Part shown: piece by piece, positions 8,701 through 16,432 of the stretch
Position numbering within the stretch: the first letter of the stretch is position 1
How the letters are laid out: each line of letters starts with the position of its first letter
Assembly (NCBI GenBank): GCA_017303735.1
Contig: JAFLCF010000098.1
Coordinates: forward strand, 1 to 16,485
Length of the DNA: 16,485 nucleotides
Origin: Anaerolineae bacterium
GTDB taxonomy: Bacteria > Chloroflexota > Anaerolineae > Anaerolineales > Villigracilaceae
Direction of reading: 5' to 3'
Position numbers and translations under genes: made by a program
The notes under the pieces: generated by a model
Databases searched by the model: none
Seen by the model: the letters and a program-made list of their open reading frames with translations, nothing else
Told to the model about the DNA's origin: nothing

Positions 8701-9120
8701 TGAAGAAAAGGCGCGGTCTTTTTCTTCATCCACCAGACGCAGGGTCGCCCATTCTTCTTCACCCAATTGAATCGTCGTGGCATACGAAGCTTTGGTTTCG
8801 CTTTCCTGTTCGGTGGCTAGGAACTCGGGCGGTAATGCCAGTGTGCCGGTATGACGGCGTATGGTCTTTACCGGTGTAGATGCAAGCTTGGGTGCTGAGG
8901 CAGGCTTCGGGTCCGTTTGAACCGGCGGCGGGAGGGTGGACGATTCGCTGTGAGTAGGAGTCGCAGCCGCATAAGACTCAGAGGATGAGCCTGATGTAGG
9001 AACCGGCTGCGCTTCATTCTGGACATTTGGCTTGACCGGTTTGCCCTTGGCATGATCCTCGGGTTGAATGTCCTTAAAGAGATTATCCAGTCGTTTGTTG
9101 GTTTTCGGTTTCTTTGGCAT
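5731..9120 (-). CDS. Soluble hybrid histidine kinase: GAF-PAS-GAF-HisKA-HATPase-REC-REC
   Basis: This 1129-residue protein has no membrane segment. Order: basic N-terminus and Pro/Ser/Thr-rich disordered region (about 20-110); the C-terminal half of a GAF domain (111-165); full GAF (about 175-335); PAS (about 343-455, ending DITERK); GAF (about 470-625); HisKA with phospho-acceptor H651 in SHELRTP; HATPase with N770, TDTGPG at 801-806 and GGTGLGLS at 831-838; receiver 1 (D888/D889, D932, K981); receiver 2 (D1008/D1009, D1054, S1084, K1106). All catalytic motifs are intact. The start at 9120 overlaps the ParA gene by 38 nt and has AGGAG at 9135-9131. It is the only transmitter kinase in the operon and sits between kinase-less membrane sensors and a receiver-tagged enzyme. 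No HPt domain is seen, so transfer to the threonine synthase receiver would be direct or use an unseen HPt. Confidence 0.9.
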   Translation of the reverse strand: MPKKPKTNKRLDNLFKDIQPEDHAKGKPVKPNVQNEAQPVPTSGSSSESYAAATPTHSESSTLPPPVQTDPKPASAPKLASTPVKTIRRHTGTLALPPEFLATEQESETKASYATTIQLGEEEWATLRLVDEEKDRAFSSDEQLLIRQVTDQLSLALENARLFQETQLRAQELSIVNQVVTSVSGSLDLQSTLQNVADNLVELLNAQNVGIALINSEKTSLVLRAEATPTLEPPTDLGLLIPIKGNLATEEVLRTRKPVFIKDVATNPLALPIKDILEERGTKNLLILPLLSDEEVIGTIGVAFHDANRIITQNELRTLETIVLQTATAIQKSSLFERIDVSEKNLRTLFSAMEDIVLVINREGRYIQIAPTNPALLVRPPQEMLGKTFHELLPEAVADNFLGKVREALSNPEKVTFEYELLIGGQSLWFLANLSRMDENSVFWVARDITERKNAEEAIRRRNEYLAVSAEIGKLVTSILDLNTIFARTVNLIIERFRFYHAAIFIVEETGFNAVLKEATGTAGAEMKKLEHSVHLNDKTIVGMAASTGEVLVVNNVVDHPLYEVNPLLPDTRAEVAIPLRISSRIIGVIDIQAKQEDAFTEDEISVLQTLADQVAVAIDNARSFELSQQAVMEMREIDRLKSQFLANMSHELRTPLNSIIGFSRVILKGIDGPVTDLMQQDLTAIYNSGQHLLGLINDILDLAKIEAGKMELAFDEVNIADLVHSVMSTMSGLIKDKPIQMKQFVEPNLPSVRADAIRVRQVMINLLSNAAKFTEEGAITVNVVPFKDENGKKQIKISVTDTGPGISEKDQEKLFLAFSQVDASPTRKSGGTGLGLSICQQLINMHGGRIWVESAEGSGSTFHFTLPLYHKESEYDFESSKSILTIDDDPQVIGLYERYLQPQGYHVIPLTEPKRAVEFAKKVRPFAITLDIMMPGTDGWTVLDALKADPQTRNIPVIICSIVEDIERGFNLGASDYLVKPILEEDIVNSLDRLNADGSIREVLVVDDNPNDLRLIGKMLTDDGRYKPILAEGGRNGWTIISSGNPPHAIILDLFMPDLDGFQIIEQMQADARLRDIPAIVISGMDVTLEQKNKLKELGQRLLTKGSFNEKELLTSIQRSLDRLQAKR

Positions 9121-9871
9121 ATTCCATTAACTCCTGGGCAAGGACACGGTATTGCGTGGAACCACGCGCTGCTGCATTGTAATGGGTGATGGGTTGCCCG
9201 GCGATGGGGCTTTCGCGCAGCTTTGTATCCAACTCGATTACGGTATTGAAGACACCTGAGCCGAAGGTGGAGCGCAGTTGTTCGTGTATATTTCTGTGTG
9301 TACGGTTTCGCCTGTCTAGCATGGTGACAAGGATGCGGTAGGAGAGGTTGGGGTTGTCCATTTCGCGTGTGCGCCGGATGAGACTCATCATATTACGCAG
9401 GGCATATGCAGAGAAGTATTCAGCCTGGGTGGGGATGAGCAAGAGGTTTGCTGCGGCGAGCGCGTTGCGGGTGATGGCGCCAAGGGCGGGTGGGCAATCT
9501 AACACGATGTATTCGTAAGGCGGTTTTGCCGATTGGATGGCGTTCTGCAAAATGGTCGTGTAATTTGTGCGCATCGGCAGGAATTGTTCTGATGTTTCGA
9601 TGCGCGAACTGGATGGGACGAGATCCAGGTTGGGTACTTCGGTTTTTCGACATACGTTTAACAGCGGCTCATTGTCGAGCACGATGTTGCTCGAGGTCTT
9701 TTCAGATTCTCCGGGTTCCATCCCGAGTGCAAGGGTCAGGTTTGCCTGCGCATCCAGGTCAATCAAAAGGACACGGTTGCCAAGCTCTGCCAGCGCGGCA
9801 CCGAGAGAAAGGGCAGTGGTGGTTTTTGCAACCCCGCCTTTTTCGTTTGAAACTGCTATTGTTCTAGTCAT
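9083..9871 (-). CDS. ParA/Soj-family ATPase (no ParB partner visible)
   Basis: This 262-residue protein has the size of a chromosomal ParA/Soj, without an N-terminal DNA-binding domain. The deviant Walker A is KGGVAKTT at 11-18, with signature lysine K11 and catalytic K16. IDLDAQAN at 37-44 and the Walker B VLDCPP at 123-128 (D125) are intact. The family makes ATP-dependent dimers that bind nucleoid DNA or membrane surfaces and position cargo. No parB or parS-like gene or site lies beside it. Its neighbours are three membrane sensors upstream and a hybrid kinase whose start it overlaps, so positioning of a sensory complex, as ParC and PpfA do for chemotaxis clusters, is a more natural guess than plasmid or chromosome partition. 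That role is inference. The ATG at 9871 has GAGGT about 10 nt upstream, and the gene follows the previous one after 21 nt. Confidence 0.88.
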   Translation of the reverse strand: MTRTIAVSNEKGGVAKTTTALSLGAALAELGNRVLLIDLDAQANLTLALGMEPGESEKTSSNIVLDNEPLLNVCRKTEVPNLDLVPSSSRIETSEQFLPMRTNYTTILQNAIQSAKPPYEYIVLDCPPALGAITRNALAAANLLLIPTQAEYFSAYALRNMMSLIRRTREMDNPNLSYRILVTMLDRRNRTHRNIHEQLRSTFGSGVFNTVIELDTKLRESPIAGQPITHYNAAARGSTQYRVLAQELMEYAKETENQQTTG

Positions 9872-9892
9872 TATTATTACTACCTCTTAAAA

Positions 9893-12367
9893 TCATCGAT
9901 CCGGCGACTTTTTCTTTTGCGGAATGACTTCGACTCGCGAGACCTTTAGCGCTTCGCGCAGCTCTTGAATGGCGGTCTGGATCATTTCCTGCGGGTCGTT
10001 GGTCCCGCGGATCTTGGTGGTGATATCGGATACAAGACGTTCGCGTTCGGCGCGGCGGGTGGTTTCGCCAAACAAACGCGCATTTTCTGCAATGACCGCC
10101 ACACGGTCTGCCACGGCGCGGATCATGTCCATTTGATCAGCCTTGATGCTATCATCTTTTGGAATCGTAACAGAGAGTTCCCCGATCTCTTCGCCGCGAA
10201 TATTGATCGGCACGAGGACCTGTTTACGGTTTGTATGTGTTTCGGAGTCAGATTCAACACTATCTGATCCCATGATAGGACCCGCTCCTCCAGCAGTATA
10301 ACGATAGCCCATGATCTTGCTCTCTTCGGCAAGTTGATTCCAATTTTCCCGAAAGAACTGACGCGACGCGGACTCTGCCTCTGCAAGCGATCTGTCCATT
10401 TGTTCATATAGTTTGGCATTTTGAATTGCGATGCTGACCAACTCTGCCAGAGTGGTCAGAGTTTCAAAGTCTTCATCTGAGAAGGCATTCGTTTCGCGGC
10501 TTTGCACATCTAACGCTCCGAGGACGGTGTCTCCTTCAAACAGGGGCAGCGCCATTTCAGACTGGGTATCTGGGAGATCTGGGTTGTTGAAGAACACAGC
10601 ATCATCACCAACGCTAAGCGCAATGCGGGGTTTTTTCATCTTGGTAGCATAGCCTACAATGCCCTGTGCGCCTATTTTAAGTTGATGCCCGCGGTTTAGC
10701 ATGCGTTTACCGCCTGCACTATTGGCGGCAGTCAACACAGCATAGGTGTTTGTGGCGTCGCTCAAAAAGATGCCGACATGGTAAAAACCAAACTGGTCGC
10801 TGATCACTTCTGTAATTTGCGGCAGCAGTTCTTGCAAGTTCTTGCGAGTGCTGATGGCTTGAGCAACTCTGGTGATCGCCTCGTATTGTTTTGCGCGCCG
10901 CTCATCTTGTTCGTTTATTTTCTGTAACTCTGCGGTACGTTCTGAAACCCTTTGCTCAAGAGAGGAGATCAGATCTTTAACCGTGCCTGTCATATTATTC
11001 AAAGTCGCAGCCAGGGTTTCGAGTTCATCACGGGAATCCACTTCGGCTTTGGCGTTAAAGTTCCCTTTGAGAATCTCAACCGCAGCCTGGTTTAGGGATC
11101 GCAGAGGCTGGGTTAACAAGGTGTTGATGCTGAAAGAGGCAATTGTAGCTACGACGAGTACGCCTGCGATCAACAATAAACTGAAAAGGATGGTGGTATT
11201 GGTTTGAGTGGCAACTTGCTCAGCGATCGGCGCAGTGCTGGAAAACAGCTCTGCCGATGGGATGATAAAGACCAGCTTGTAGCCCACTTCCGGGATCTCG
11301 TTGAAGACGATGTATCGTTCTGAACCGCCCAGGACAGAGGTAAACAACCCCTGGTCTTCTTGTATGACACGGTTTAATATTTCGTAAAATTCCGAACTGG
11401 CATCCGAAAGTACAGTGGGGTCTATGATCTCGCTCAATCTGGCATTTTCGTCGGTAATGCCAAAATCTATAAAGCCTTCTCCAGGCAGGGAGATTAAGCG
11501 GTTGTTGTTGTCCATCAGAAATGCGTACCCGGTTTCTCCGATCTGGGCATTGGCTACCAGGTCAATGATGCGGGTAAGTTGCACATCCATAGCCGCCACA
11601 CCCTGGAATGTACTGCCGTTAAAGACCGGCTGGCTGGTGGTGATCACCAGCCCGTTCAGTGCGGCATCTTCATAGGGAGCGGACCAAACCACAGAATTCT
11701 CGGGGTTTTTATCTGGCGTGGCGGAAACATACCATTGCCTGCCGGTCACATCGAAATCAGCCGGGACGATATTTGCCAGATCGATGTTTGGATAATAAAT
11801 GGTTTCCTTGCTTTTTCCGCCAAAATAAATGGCAACAATATCGGGATTTCCACTCAATACCGACGGGAAGATCAATTCAGAATGTTTGAGTAGATTTAAC
11901 TTTCGGGTAAGCGGAACAGATAGATCCACGCCGGCTGGAATAAAGATAGAAGAAATTTCCGCATTACTATTATCCCAACTTCCTGAGGCTAGCTGCGTTA
12001 GAGATGCGCTCGAGTCCCAATAGGAACTGCTGTTCAGGTTTTCGTCCTCAAGGATCGATTTGATGGAATCCGCAACGATCTCTGTATTACGTCCCATACT
12101 TTCAAAGAAACTACCCAAGAGAGCGGTCTGTTCTTTGTTCGTGTTGGCTATGCTTTCCTCTGCGCGGATGCGTGCATTTTCCTCCACGCTGGAAATGAGT
12201 TGACGGCTTCCATCCTGAATGCGCAGGTAAATGTAGATGCCCATGATGAGGATCACCAGGAACGTGATTGCCATATTTCCCGCTGTGAGCTTGCCTCTCA
12301 ACAGGAGGCGACCCAGCGGGGTCTTGTCTAGCATATCCTGAATAATGTTTCTTCCTGACTGCCGCAT
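9893..12367 (-). CDS. Membrane sensor dCache-HAMP-GAF-GAF-like with amino-acid-type ligand motif, no output domain
   Basis: This 824-residue protein has a first membrane helix at about 32-50, a large extracytoplasmic double-Cache domain (about 55-390), a second helix at about 392-414, HAMP (about 415-467), a coiled coil, GAF (about 508-655) with the shared NPDLPDT motif at 595-601, and a smaller GAF-like domain (about 670-768). The first Cache pocket has F205, R210, W212, Y213, Y232 and D261, closely matching the spacing of the dCache_1AA motif of amino-acid receptors (Y-x4-R-x-W-Y, then Y and D), with F replacing the first Y. No HisKA, HATPase, methyl-accepting or cyclase domain follows. The protein stops shortly after what looks like the first helix and strand of another GAF domain. 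AAGGA lies 7 nt before the ATG. It is 12 nt after the preceding sensor gene. It must signal through a partner, most likely the soluble kinase of the same operon. Confidence 0.85.
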   Translation of the reverse strand: MRQSGRNIIQDMLDKTPLGRLLLRGKLTAGNMAITFLVILIMGIYIYLRIQDGSRQLISSVEENARIRAEESIANTNKEQTALLGSFFESMGRNTEIVADSIKSILEDENLNSSSYWDSSASLTQLASGSWDNSNAEISSIFIPAGVDLSVPLTRKLNLLKHSELIFPSVLSGNPDIVAIYFGGKSKETIYYPNIDLANIVPADFDVTGRQWYVSATPDKNPENSVVWSAPYEDAALNGLVITTSQPVFNGSTFQGVAAMDVQLTRIIDLVANAQIGETGYAFLMDNNNRLISLPGEGFIDFGITDENARLSEIIDPTVLSDASSEFYEILNRVIQEDQGLFTSVLGGSERYIVFNEIPEVGYKLVFIIPSAELFSSTAPIAEQVATQTNTTILFSLLLIAGVLVVATIASFSINTLLTQPLRSLNQAAVEILKGNFNAKAEVDSRDELETLAATLNNMTGTVKDLISSLEQRVSERTAELQKINEQDERRAKQYEAITRVAQAISTRKNLQELLPQITEVISDQFGFYHVGIFLSDATNTYAVLTAANSAGGKRMLNRGHQLKIGAQGIVGYATKMKKPRIALSVGDDAVFFNNPDLPDTQSEMALPLFEGDTVLGALDVQSRETNAFSDEDFETLTTLAELVSIAIQNAKLYEQMDRSLAEAESASRQFFRENWNQLAEESKIMGYRYTAGGAGPIMGSDSVESDSETHTNRKQVLVPINIRGEEIGELSVTIPKDDSIKADQMDMIRAVADRVAVIAENARLFGETTRRAERERLVSDITTKIRGTNDPQEMIQTAIQELREALKVSRVEVIPQKKKSPDR

Positions 12368-12379
12368 GACTAGTTCCTT

Positions 12380-14692
12380 TTATCCATTATCGTTCTGGTT
12401 TTCTTTTTTCAATTTAATAGTTACTTCTGAACCGGGGATGGTGCGCCCAAGTTCTTCCACTGCAGTGAGCAACACGTTCTCAAGATTTACCGATGAACCG
12501 ATCTTCCCGGTGATCTCGGTGATCGCTTGTTCCTTGATAACCTGTCGCTGCGATTCCTGGATCAGACGGGCATTTTCAAGAGCAAGGGAGAGGCGCTCTG
12601 AAACTGCTTCGGTGAGATTGATTTCACTGGAGGTCCACTGCCGGTCACTGGATGGGGATTTGATGTGCATCACACCAATGATCTGATCGCGCAGTTTAAT
12701 GGGAACAACCATCGCCGGTTCAGTGGTTTTGCCATCGGCGTGGAAGATCAACACCTCACCCCGATTCATTGCCTGATTGATCTCATCATTGCTCAAGGGG
12801 CGTTGCAGTTTTCTGCCGCCACTCATGCTTTGGAAATACCCGATCATACCTTCCTCGCGTCCGAAGTTTTTCCAACCTTCTTGCAAGTTTTGTTGATAGG
12901 CAGTACGCAGTTCCGCAAGTGCCTGTTTGGTCTGATCGAGCAAGCGAGCATTTTCAATGGCAATGGCAATCTGATCGGCAAGAATGCCCAGAATGTTCGT
13001 ATCTTCAGGGGTAAACGCCCCGGGCTTTTCGCTTTGCACATCAAGAACGCCAATGATCGTTTCACGAGCCTTGAGAGGAAGCGCCACTTCTGAGCGTGTA
13101 TCTGGCAGGTCGGGATTGTTGAAAAAGACCGCATCATTACCCACATCCAGCGCGATACGAGGAATGCCACTTTTCCCGACGAAACCCACGAGCCCGCTCT
13201 CACCGATCTTTAGCTTGTGTCCGCGCTTCAGCATGGTTTGCCCGCCCAAACTATTTGCTGCTAACAAGACGGCAAATAGTTTTGCATCGTCAATCAGAAA
13301 GATGCCCACATGATAGAAATTAAAACGTTCGCTCACCAGGCGTGTGATCAGCGGCAGGAGGATGTTCAAATCCTGCTCGGCGTTGATGATCTTGGATATT
13401 TCACCAATGGCAAGGAGCTGGGTGGCGCGCTCTTCAGTCTGGTGGCGTGAAATTTCCAGGTCCATTGTGCGTTCAGCAATGCGCCGTTCAAGATTTCCCA
13501 ATGTATCTTGCAATTGACCTGTCATACGATTAATCGTCTCTGCTAATGTGCCGACCTCATCGTATGTTTCGACCGGCGCGGTTACATTCAGGTTGCCGCT
13601 CGAAATCTCTTCGGCAACCTCGGTCAATTTTAATAACGGATTGGTGACCGATCTGGTGAAATAGAAGATAATGCCGCCGAAAACTATGGTCAGCAGGAAA
13701 CTGTAGCCAAGCAGCGCTGTTTGCAGATCACGGGTTTGTTGGATAAGTTCTTCGCGGGGATAAACCAGTGCCAACGACCATCCTGTATCCAACCCCACAG
13801 GAGCATAGGAAATGTACATGGGGTTCCCCTCAATATCATTGGACTCCATGAAACCAGTTTCCTCATTTGTCATGTTCGTGATAAGGGTCAGCCAGTTCGG
13901 GTCTAAGTTGTTGTTTGCAACAGCAAACATTGAATCAACCATGGGGGTGTACTGGTTTCCTTCTTGCCCAATCCCAAGGATCGTACCGCTTGAGTCCAAT
14001 AAAAAGGCATAGCCAGATTCACCAACTTGAATATTTACAAATGTTTCCTGTATCTTTGCGAACTCTATATCTGCCGCGGCAATGCCCTTAAATTCTCCGT
14101 CGTTATTGTAGAAAGGAATGCTCCAGGTTGTGATCCAGACATTTCCACGGCTTGCGTTGCGGTATGGAGGCGAAAGAGTGGGGGCTAGGAGTCGTTTCGG
14201 AAGGAAGTACCATTCCTGGTTGAAATAATCGAAATCGCCCAGGGGGGTATAAAGCAGGCTACCATCAGCGGTGCGGTTGTAATACGGCGCCCAATAATAA
14301 ACATTTGTATTGAACTCGTATGGCTCATATCCGGCGGTGGCGCCGTATATCTGCTCGTTTCGTGCAACCGTATTTTGGATGACCGTTTGCACTTCATTCG
14401 CACTAAATGACCCTGTTTCGACGGCAGTTGCCAACCCGTTCGCAATGGTTTGAACCTCCAACAGCTTAATGCGGATACGTTCATTTGTTTCGAGCGTATC
14501 TGTGCGCAAGGTTTCTTCCAGACTCGTTACCAAGGCTCCCTGACCAATGCGAATGCTTATCAGCGCGAAAACGATGAATGCAAACAATAGCAAGCCGACC
14601 GAGATAAGGGTCAGCTTTAAACCAATGCTCGTGCGTTGAACCTCATCTGGACTGTTTGTTTCGGGTGAAAGTGCCTGGGTAGTTTGATCCAT
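12380..14692 (-). CDS. Membrane sensor dCache-HAMP-GAF-GAF-like, no output domain
   Basis: This 770-residue protein has membrane helices at about 26-48 and 326-346 flanking a double-Cache sensor domain, then HAMP (347-400), coiled coil, GAF (about 437-585, NPDLPDT at 526-532) and a GAF-like domain (about 605-712). It is a paralogue of the next sensor downstream. In the ligand pocket, W161, Y162, Y177 and D208 align with the amino-acid motif, but the key arginine is glutamine (Q159) and the first aromatic is F154, so it probably binds a different ligand or binds differently. The C-terminus again ends inside the beginning of a GAF fold, with no kinase or other effector. No canonical Shine-Dalgarno is seen before the ATG at 14692; with only 15 nt after the upstream stop, translation may be coupled. 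Confidence 0.85.
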   Translation of the reverse strand: MDQTTQALSPETNSPDEVQRTSIGLKLTLISVGLLLFAFIVFALISIRIGQGALVTSLEETLRTDTLETNERIRIKLLEVQTIANGLATAVETGSFSANEVQTVIQNTVARNEQIYGATAGYEPYEFNTNVYYWAPYYNRTADGSLLYTPLGDFDYFNQEWYFLPKRLLAPTLSPPYRNASRGNVWITTWSIPFYNNDGEFKGIAAADIEFAKIQETFVNIQVGESGYAFLLDSSGTILGIGQEGNQYTPMVDSMFAVANNNLDPNWLTLITNMTNEETGFMESNDIEGNPMYISYAPVGLDTGWSLALVYPREELIQQTRDLQTALLGYSFLLTIVFGGIIFYFTRSVTNPLLKLTEVAEEISSGNLNVTAPVETYDEVGTLAETINRMTGQLQDTLGNLERRIAERTMDLEISRHQTEERATQLLAIGEISKIINAEQDLNILLPLITRLVSERFNFYHVGIFLIDDAKLFAVLLAANSLGGQTMLKRGHKLKIGESGLVGFVGKSGIPRIALDVGNDAVFFNNPDLPDTRSEVALPLKARETIIGVLDVQSEKPGAFTPEDTNILGILADQIAIAIENARLLDQTKQALAELRTAYQQNLQEGWKNFGREEGMIGYFQSMSGGRKLQRPLSNDEINQAMNRGEVLIFHADGKTTEPAMVVPIKLRDQIIGVMHIKSPSSDRQWTSSEINLTEAVSERLSLALENARLIQESQRQVIKEQAITEITGKIGSSVNLENVLLTAVEELGRTIPGSEVTIKLKKENQNDNG

Positions 14693-14707
14693 GGATAGGG
14701 TCTCGTT

Positions 14708-16432
14708 TTAGGTGTACATTTTCATGGCAGCCGGTTCGATCTGCACGATCACATCTGAACCACCAAGGGCGCGGCTCAATTCCTGTGCTGCGGTTTGAAG
14801 GATGGTGTCAAAGCGAGATGACGAACTGACTTTACTGGTGATACTCGCGGTTAATTTTTCGATATCAGCGCGATGTTGGGTGGATTGCAGCAAGGTGGCT
14901 GTTTCGATGGCGAGAGAGAGACGTTCTGCAACGGCTTCTGCGATCTCGGCATCGTCTTCGGTTAACTTAATTTCCTTGCGGGCACTGAGCTGCATGACGC
15001 CGATCACCTGTCCACGCAGCCTGATGGGGATTGCAAGCCGGGATCTTTGATCGGCTTCCTCGGTAAGTATTGTTTTTCCTTTACTCAATGCCTGATTTAT
15101 CTGTTGGTTTTCAATCGGTTTCTGCAATGGCTTGACACCGACATCTGAATAAGAGAACCCCAACCCCAATTGGGTCGGACGTAAAACTTCCCAGGCTTCC
15201 CGCGCGACCTGCCCGATTGCGCTTTGGGCTTCCAACAGGGCTTTTTGAGCTTCTGCAAGTGTAAAGGCGTTGTTGATCGCGACGGACACTTGATCAGCAA
15301 GGGTGGTTAGCACTTCGACATCATCAGATAAAAAGGCATTCGGTTCCGTGCTTTGCACATCGAGCGCACCGATGATCTGACCTGCATACCGCAGGGGCAA
15401 TGCGATCTCAGAGCGTGTATCTGGAAGGTCAGGATTGTCAAAGTAAACAGAATCAGCTCCAACGTCGAGGGCGATGCGGGCTTGTCCGGTTGCGGTTACA
15501 AAGCCGACGATACCAGTTTGCCCAACGAGAAGCGTGTGCTTGCGCGCCAGCATCCTCTGACCGCCTTCACTGTTCGATGCGCGCAGGATGGCGAACTCCT
15601 TTTTTTCATCCAGCAGGAATACGCCGGTGTGGTACACATTGAATTGTTCGCTGATCACTTGGGTAATCAGCGGCAGGAGTTCATCCAACGACTGGATGGA
15701 CGAGACTACGTTCATTACTTTTGTGACTGCCTGAAATTGCCGCGCCCGTTTTTCAGCGACTTGGTTTGCGTTTTCGAGTTCGATGGTTCTTCGCTGTACT
15801 CTATCTTCAAGGCTGGAGCGTAAGGTGATCAACTCGGCATTTTCAAGTTTCTGTGCCTCTTCACTTTGCTGTGCTCGAAGGGTGCTCTCATTAAGGCGAC
15901 TGATCAATAGATGTGTAATGCCCGCGGTTGCAGACAAGAGAATGGGAATAATGAAGGCGTCATCAAGCGCTACTGCTTGAGTGTTTCTTACACCTGAAAT
16001 ATCATCGAATGTTAGTGCCACGGCTATAAGAATTGCTACTGGCGTAGTAACAAACAGCGAGCGCCTGCCCAGCAAGGTGGCAGAGATGACTAGAACGACT
16101 GGCATGGCAAAAAAGGAAGAACTTTTCAGCCCATTTACTGCATTGCTAATGACCGCTATAGCAACCATTAAACCAAACGGTATGACCAGTTTGGCTGGCA
16201 GGATACTCCCCTGAAATGCAAATACGAGAGAAATTCCATTAAGGATAATAAGAATAGAGATCGTGATTAAGGCAACAATATTTTGCGTTTCTTCTCCGGC
16301 AATACCTGTGACCAATGGCAGGATGCCGAGATTTGTGACCAATACAAAGATCAAGATGTTCCGCACCAGCCGGATGAAGGATGGGTCTTTATCATCTTCG
16401 CTTCTGAATAGATCTATGATTCTGGTTATCAT
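14708..16432 (-). CDS. Six-helix membrane protein with coiled coil and two GAF-type domains, no output domain
   Basis: This 574-residue protein has an N-terminal block of about six hydrophobic segments (residues about 22-178) in place of a Cache domain, resembling integral-membrane sensor (MASE-like) modules, though I do not recognise a specific family. A long coiled coil (about 180-245) leads to a GAF domain (about 247-392, NPDLPDT at 333-339) and a GAF-like domain (about 410-517). The C-terminal tail (TASITSKVSS... onward) is the same truncated GAF start found in the two sensors downstream. No transmitter, cyclase or methyl-accepting domain is present. AGGAG at 16442-16438 lies five bases before the ATG. 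This is the first complete gene of the operon in the window; whether it is the first gene of the transcript cannot be seen. Confidence 0.83.
   Translation of the reverse strand: MITRIIDLFRSEDDKDPSFIRLVRNILIFVLVTNLGILPLVTGIAGEETQNIVALITISILIILNGISLVFAFQGSILPAKLVIPFGLMVAIAVISNAVNGLKSSSFFAMPVVLVISATLLGRRSLFVTTPVAILIAVALTFDDISGVRNTQAVALDDAFIIPILLSATAGITHLLISRLNESTLRAQQSEEAQKLENAELITLRSSLEDRVQRRTIELENANQVAEKRARQFQAVTKVMNVVSSIQSLDELLPLITQVISEQFNVYHTGVFLLDEKKEFAILRASNSEGGQRMLARKHTLLVGQTGIVGFVTATGQARIALDVGADSVYFDNPDLPDTRSEIALPLRYAGQIIGALDVQSTEPNAFLSDDVEVLTTLADQVSVAINNAFTLAEAQKALLEAQSAIGQVAREAWEVLRPTQLGLGFSYSDVGVKPLQKPIENQQINQALSKGKTILTEEADQRSRLAIPIRLRGQVIGVMQLSARKEIKLTEDDAEIAEAVAERLSLAIETATLLQSTQHRADIEKLTASITSKVSSSSRFDTILQTAAQELSRALGGSDVIVQIEPAAMKMYT

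Noticed and set aside
9083..9871. Plasmid partition locus
   Set aside because: No ParB gene, centromere-like repeats, replication gene or mobilisation gene accompanies the ParA-like ATPase; its surroundings are chromosomal signalling and metabolic genes.
9893..14692. Methyl-accepting chemotaxis proteins
   Set aside because: The dCache-HAMP layout is similar, but the cytoplasmic parts are GAF domains and lack the long conserved signalling hairpin of chemoreceptors.
10500..15480. Similar DNA segments in the three sensor genes (around 10560, 13090 and 15410)
   Set aside because: They are diverged copies of the same GAF domain coding region, explained by paralogy, and have no features of mobile repeats.
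15353..15823. Plus-strand open frame of 156 codons inside the membrane GAF protein
   Set aside because: It lies antisense inside a gene with clear domains, and its translation shows no recognisable motif.
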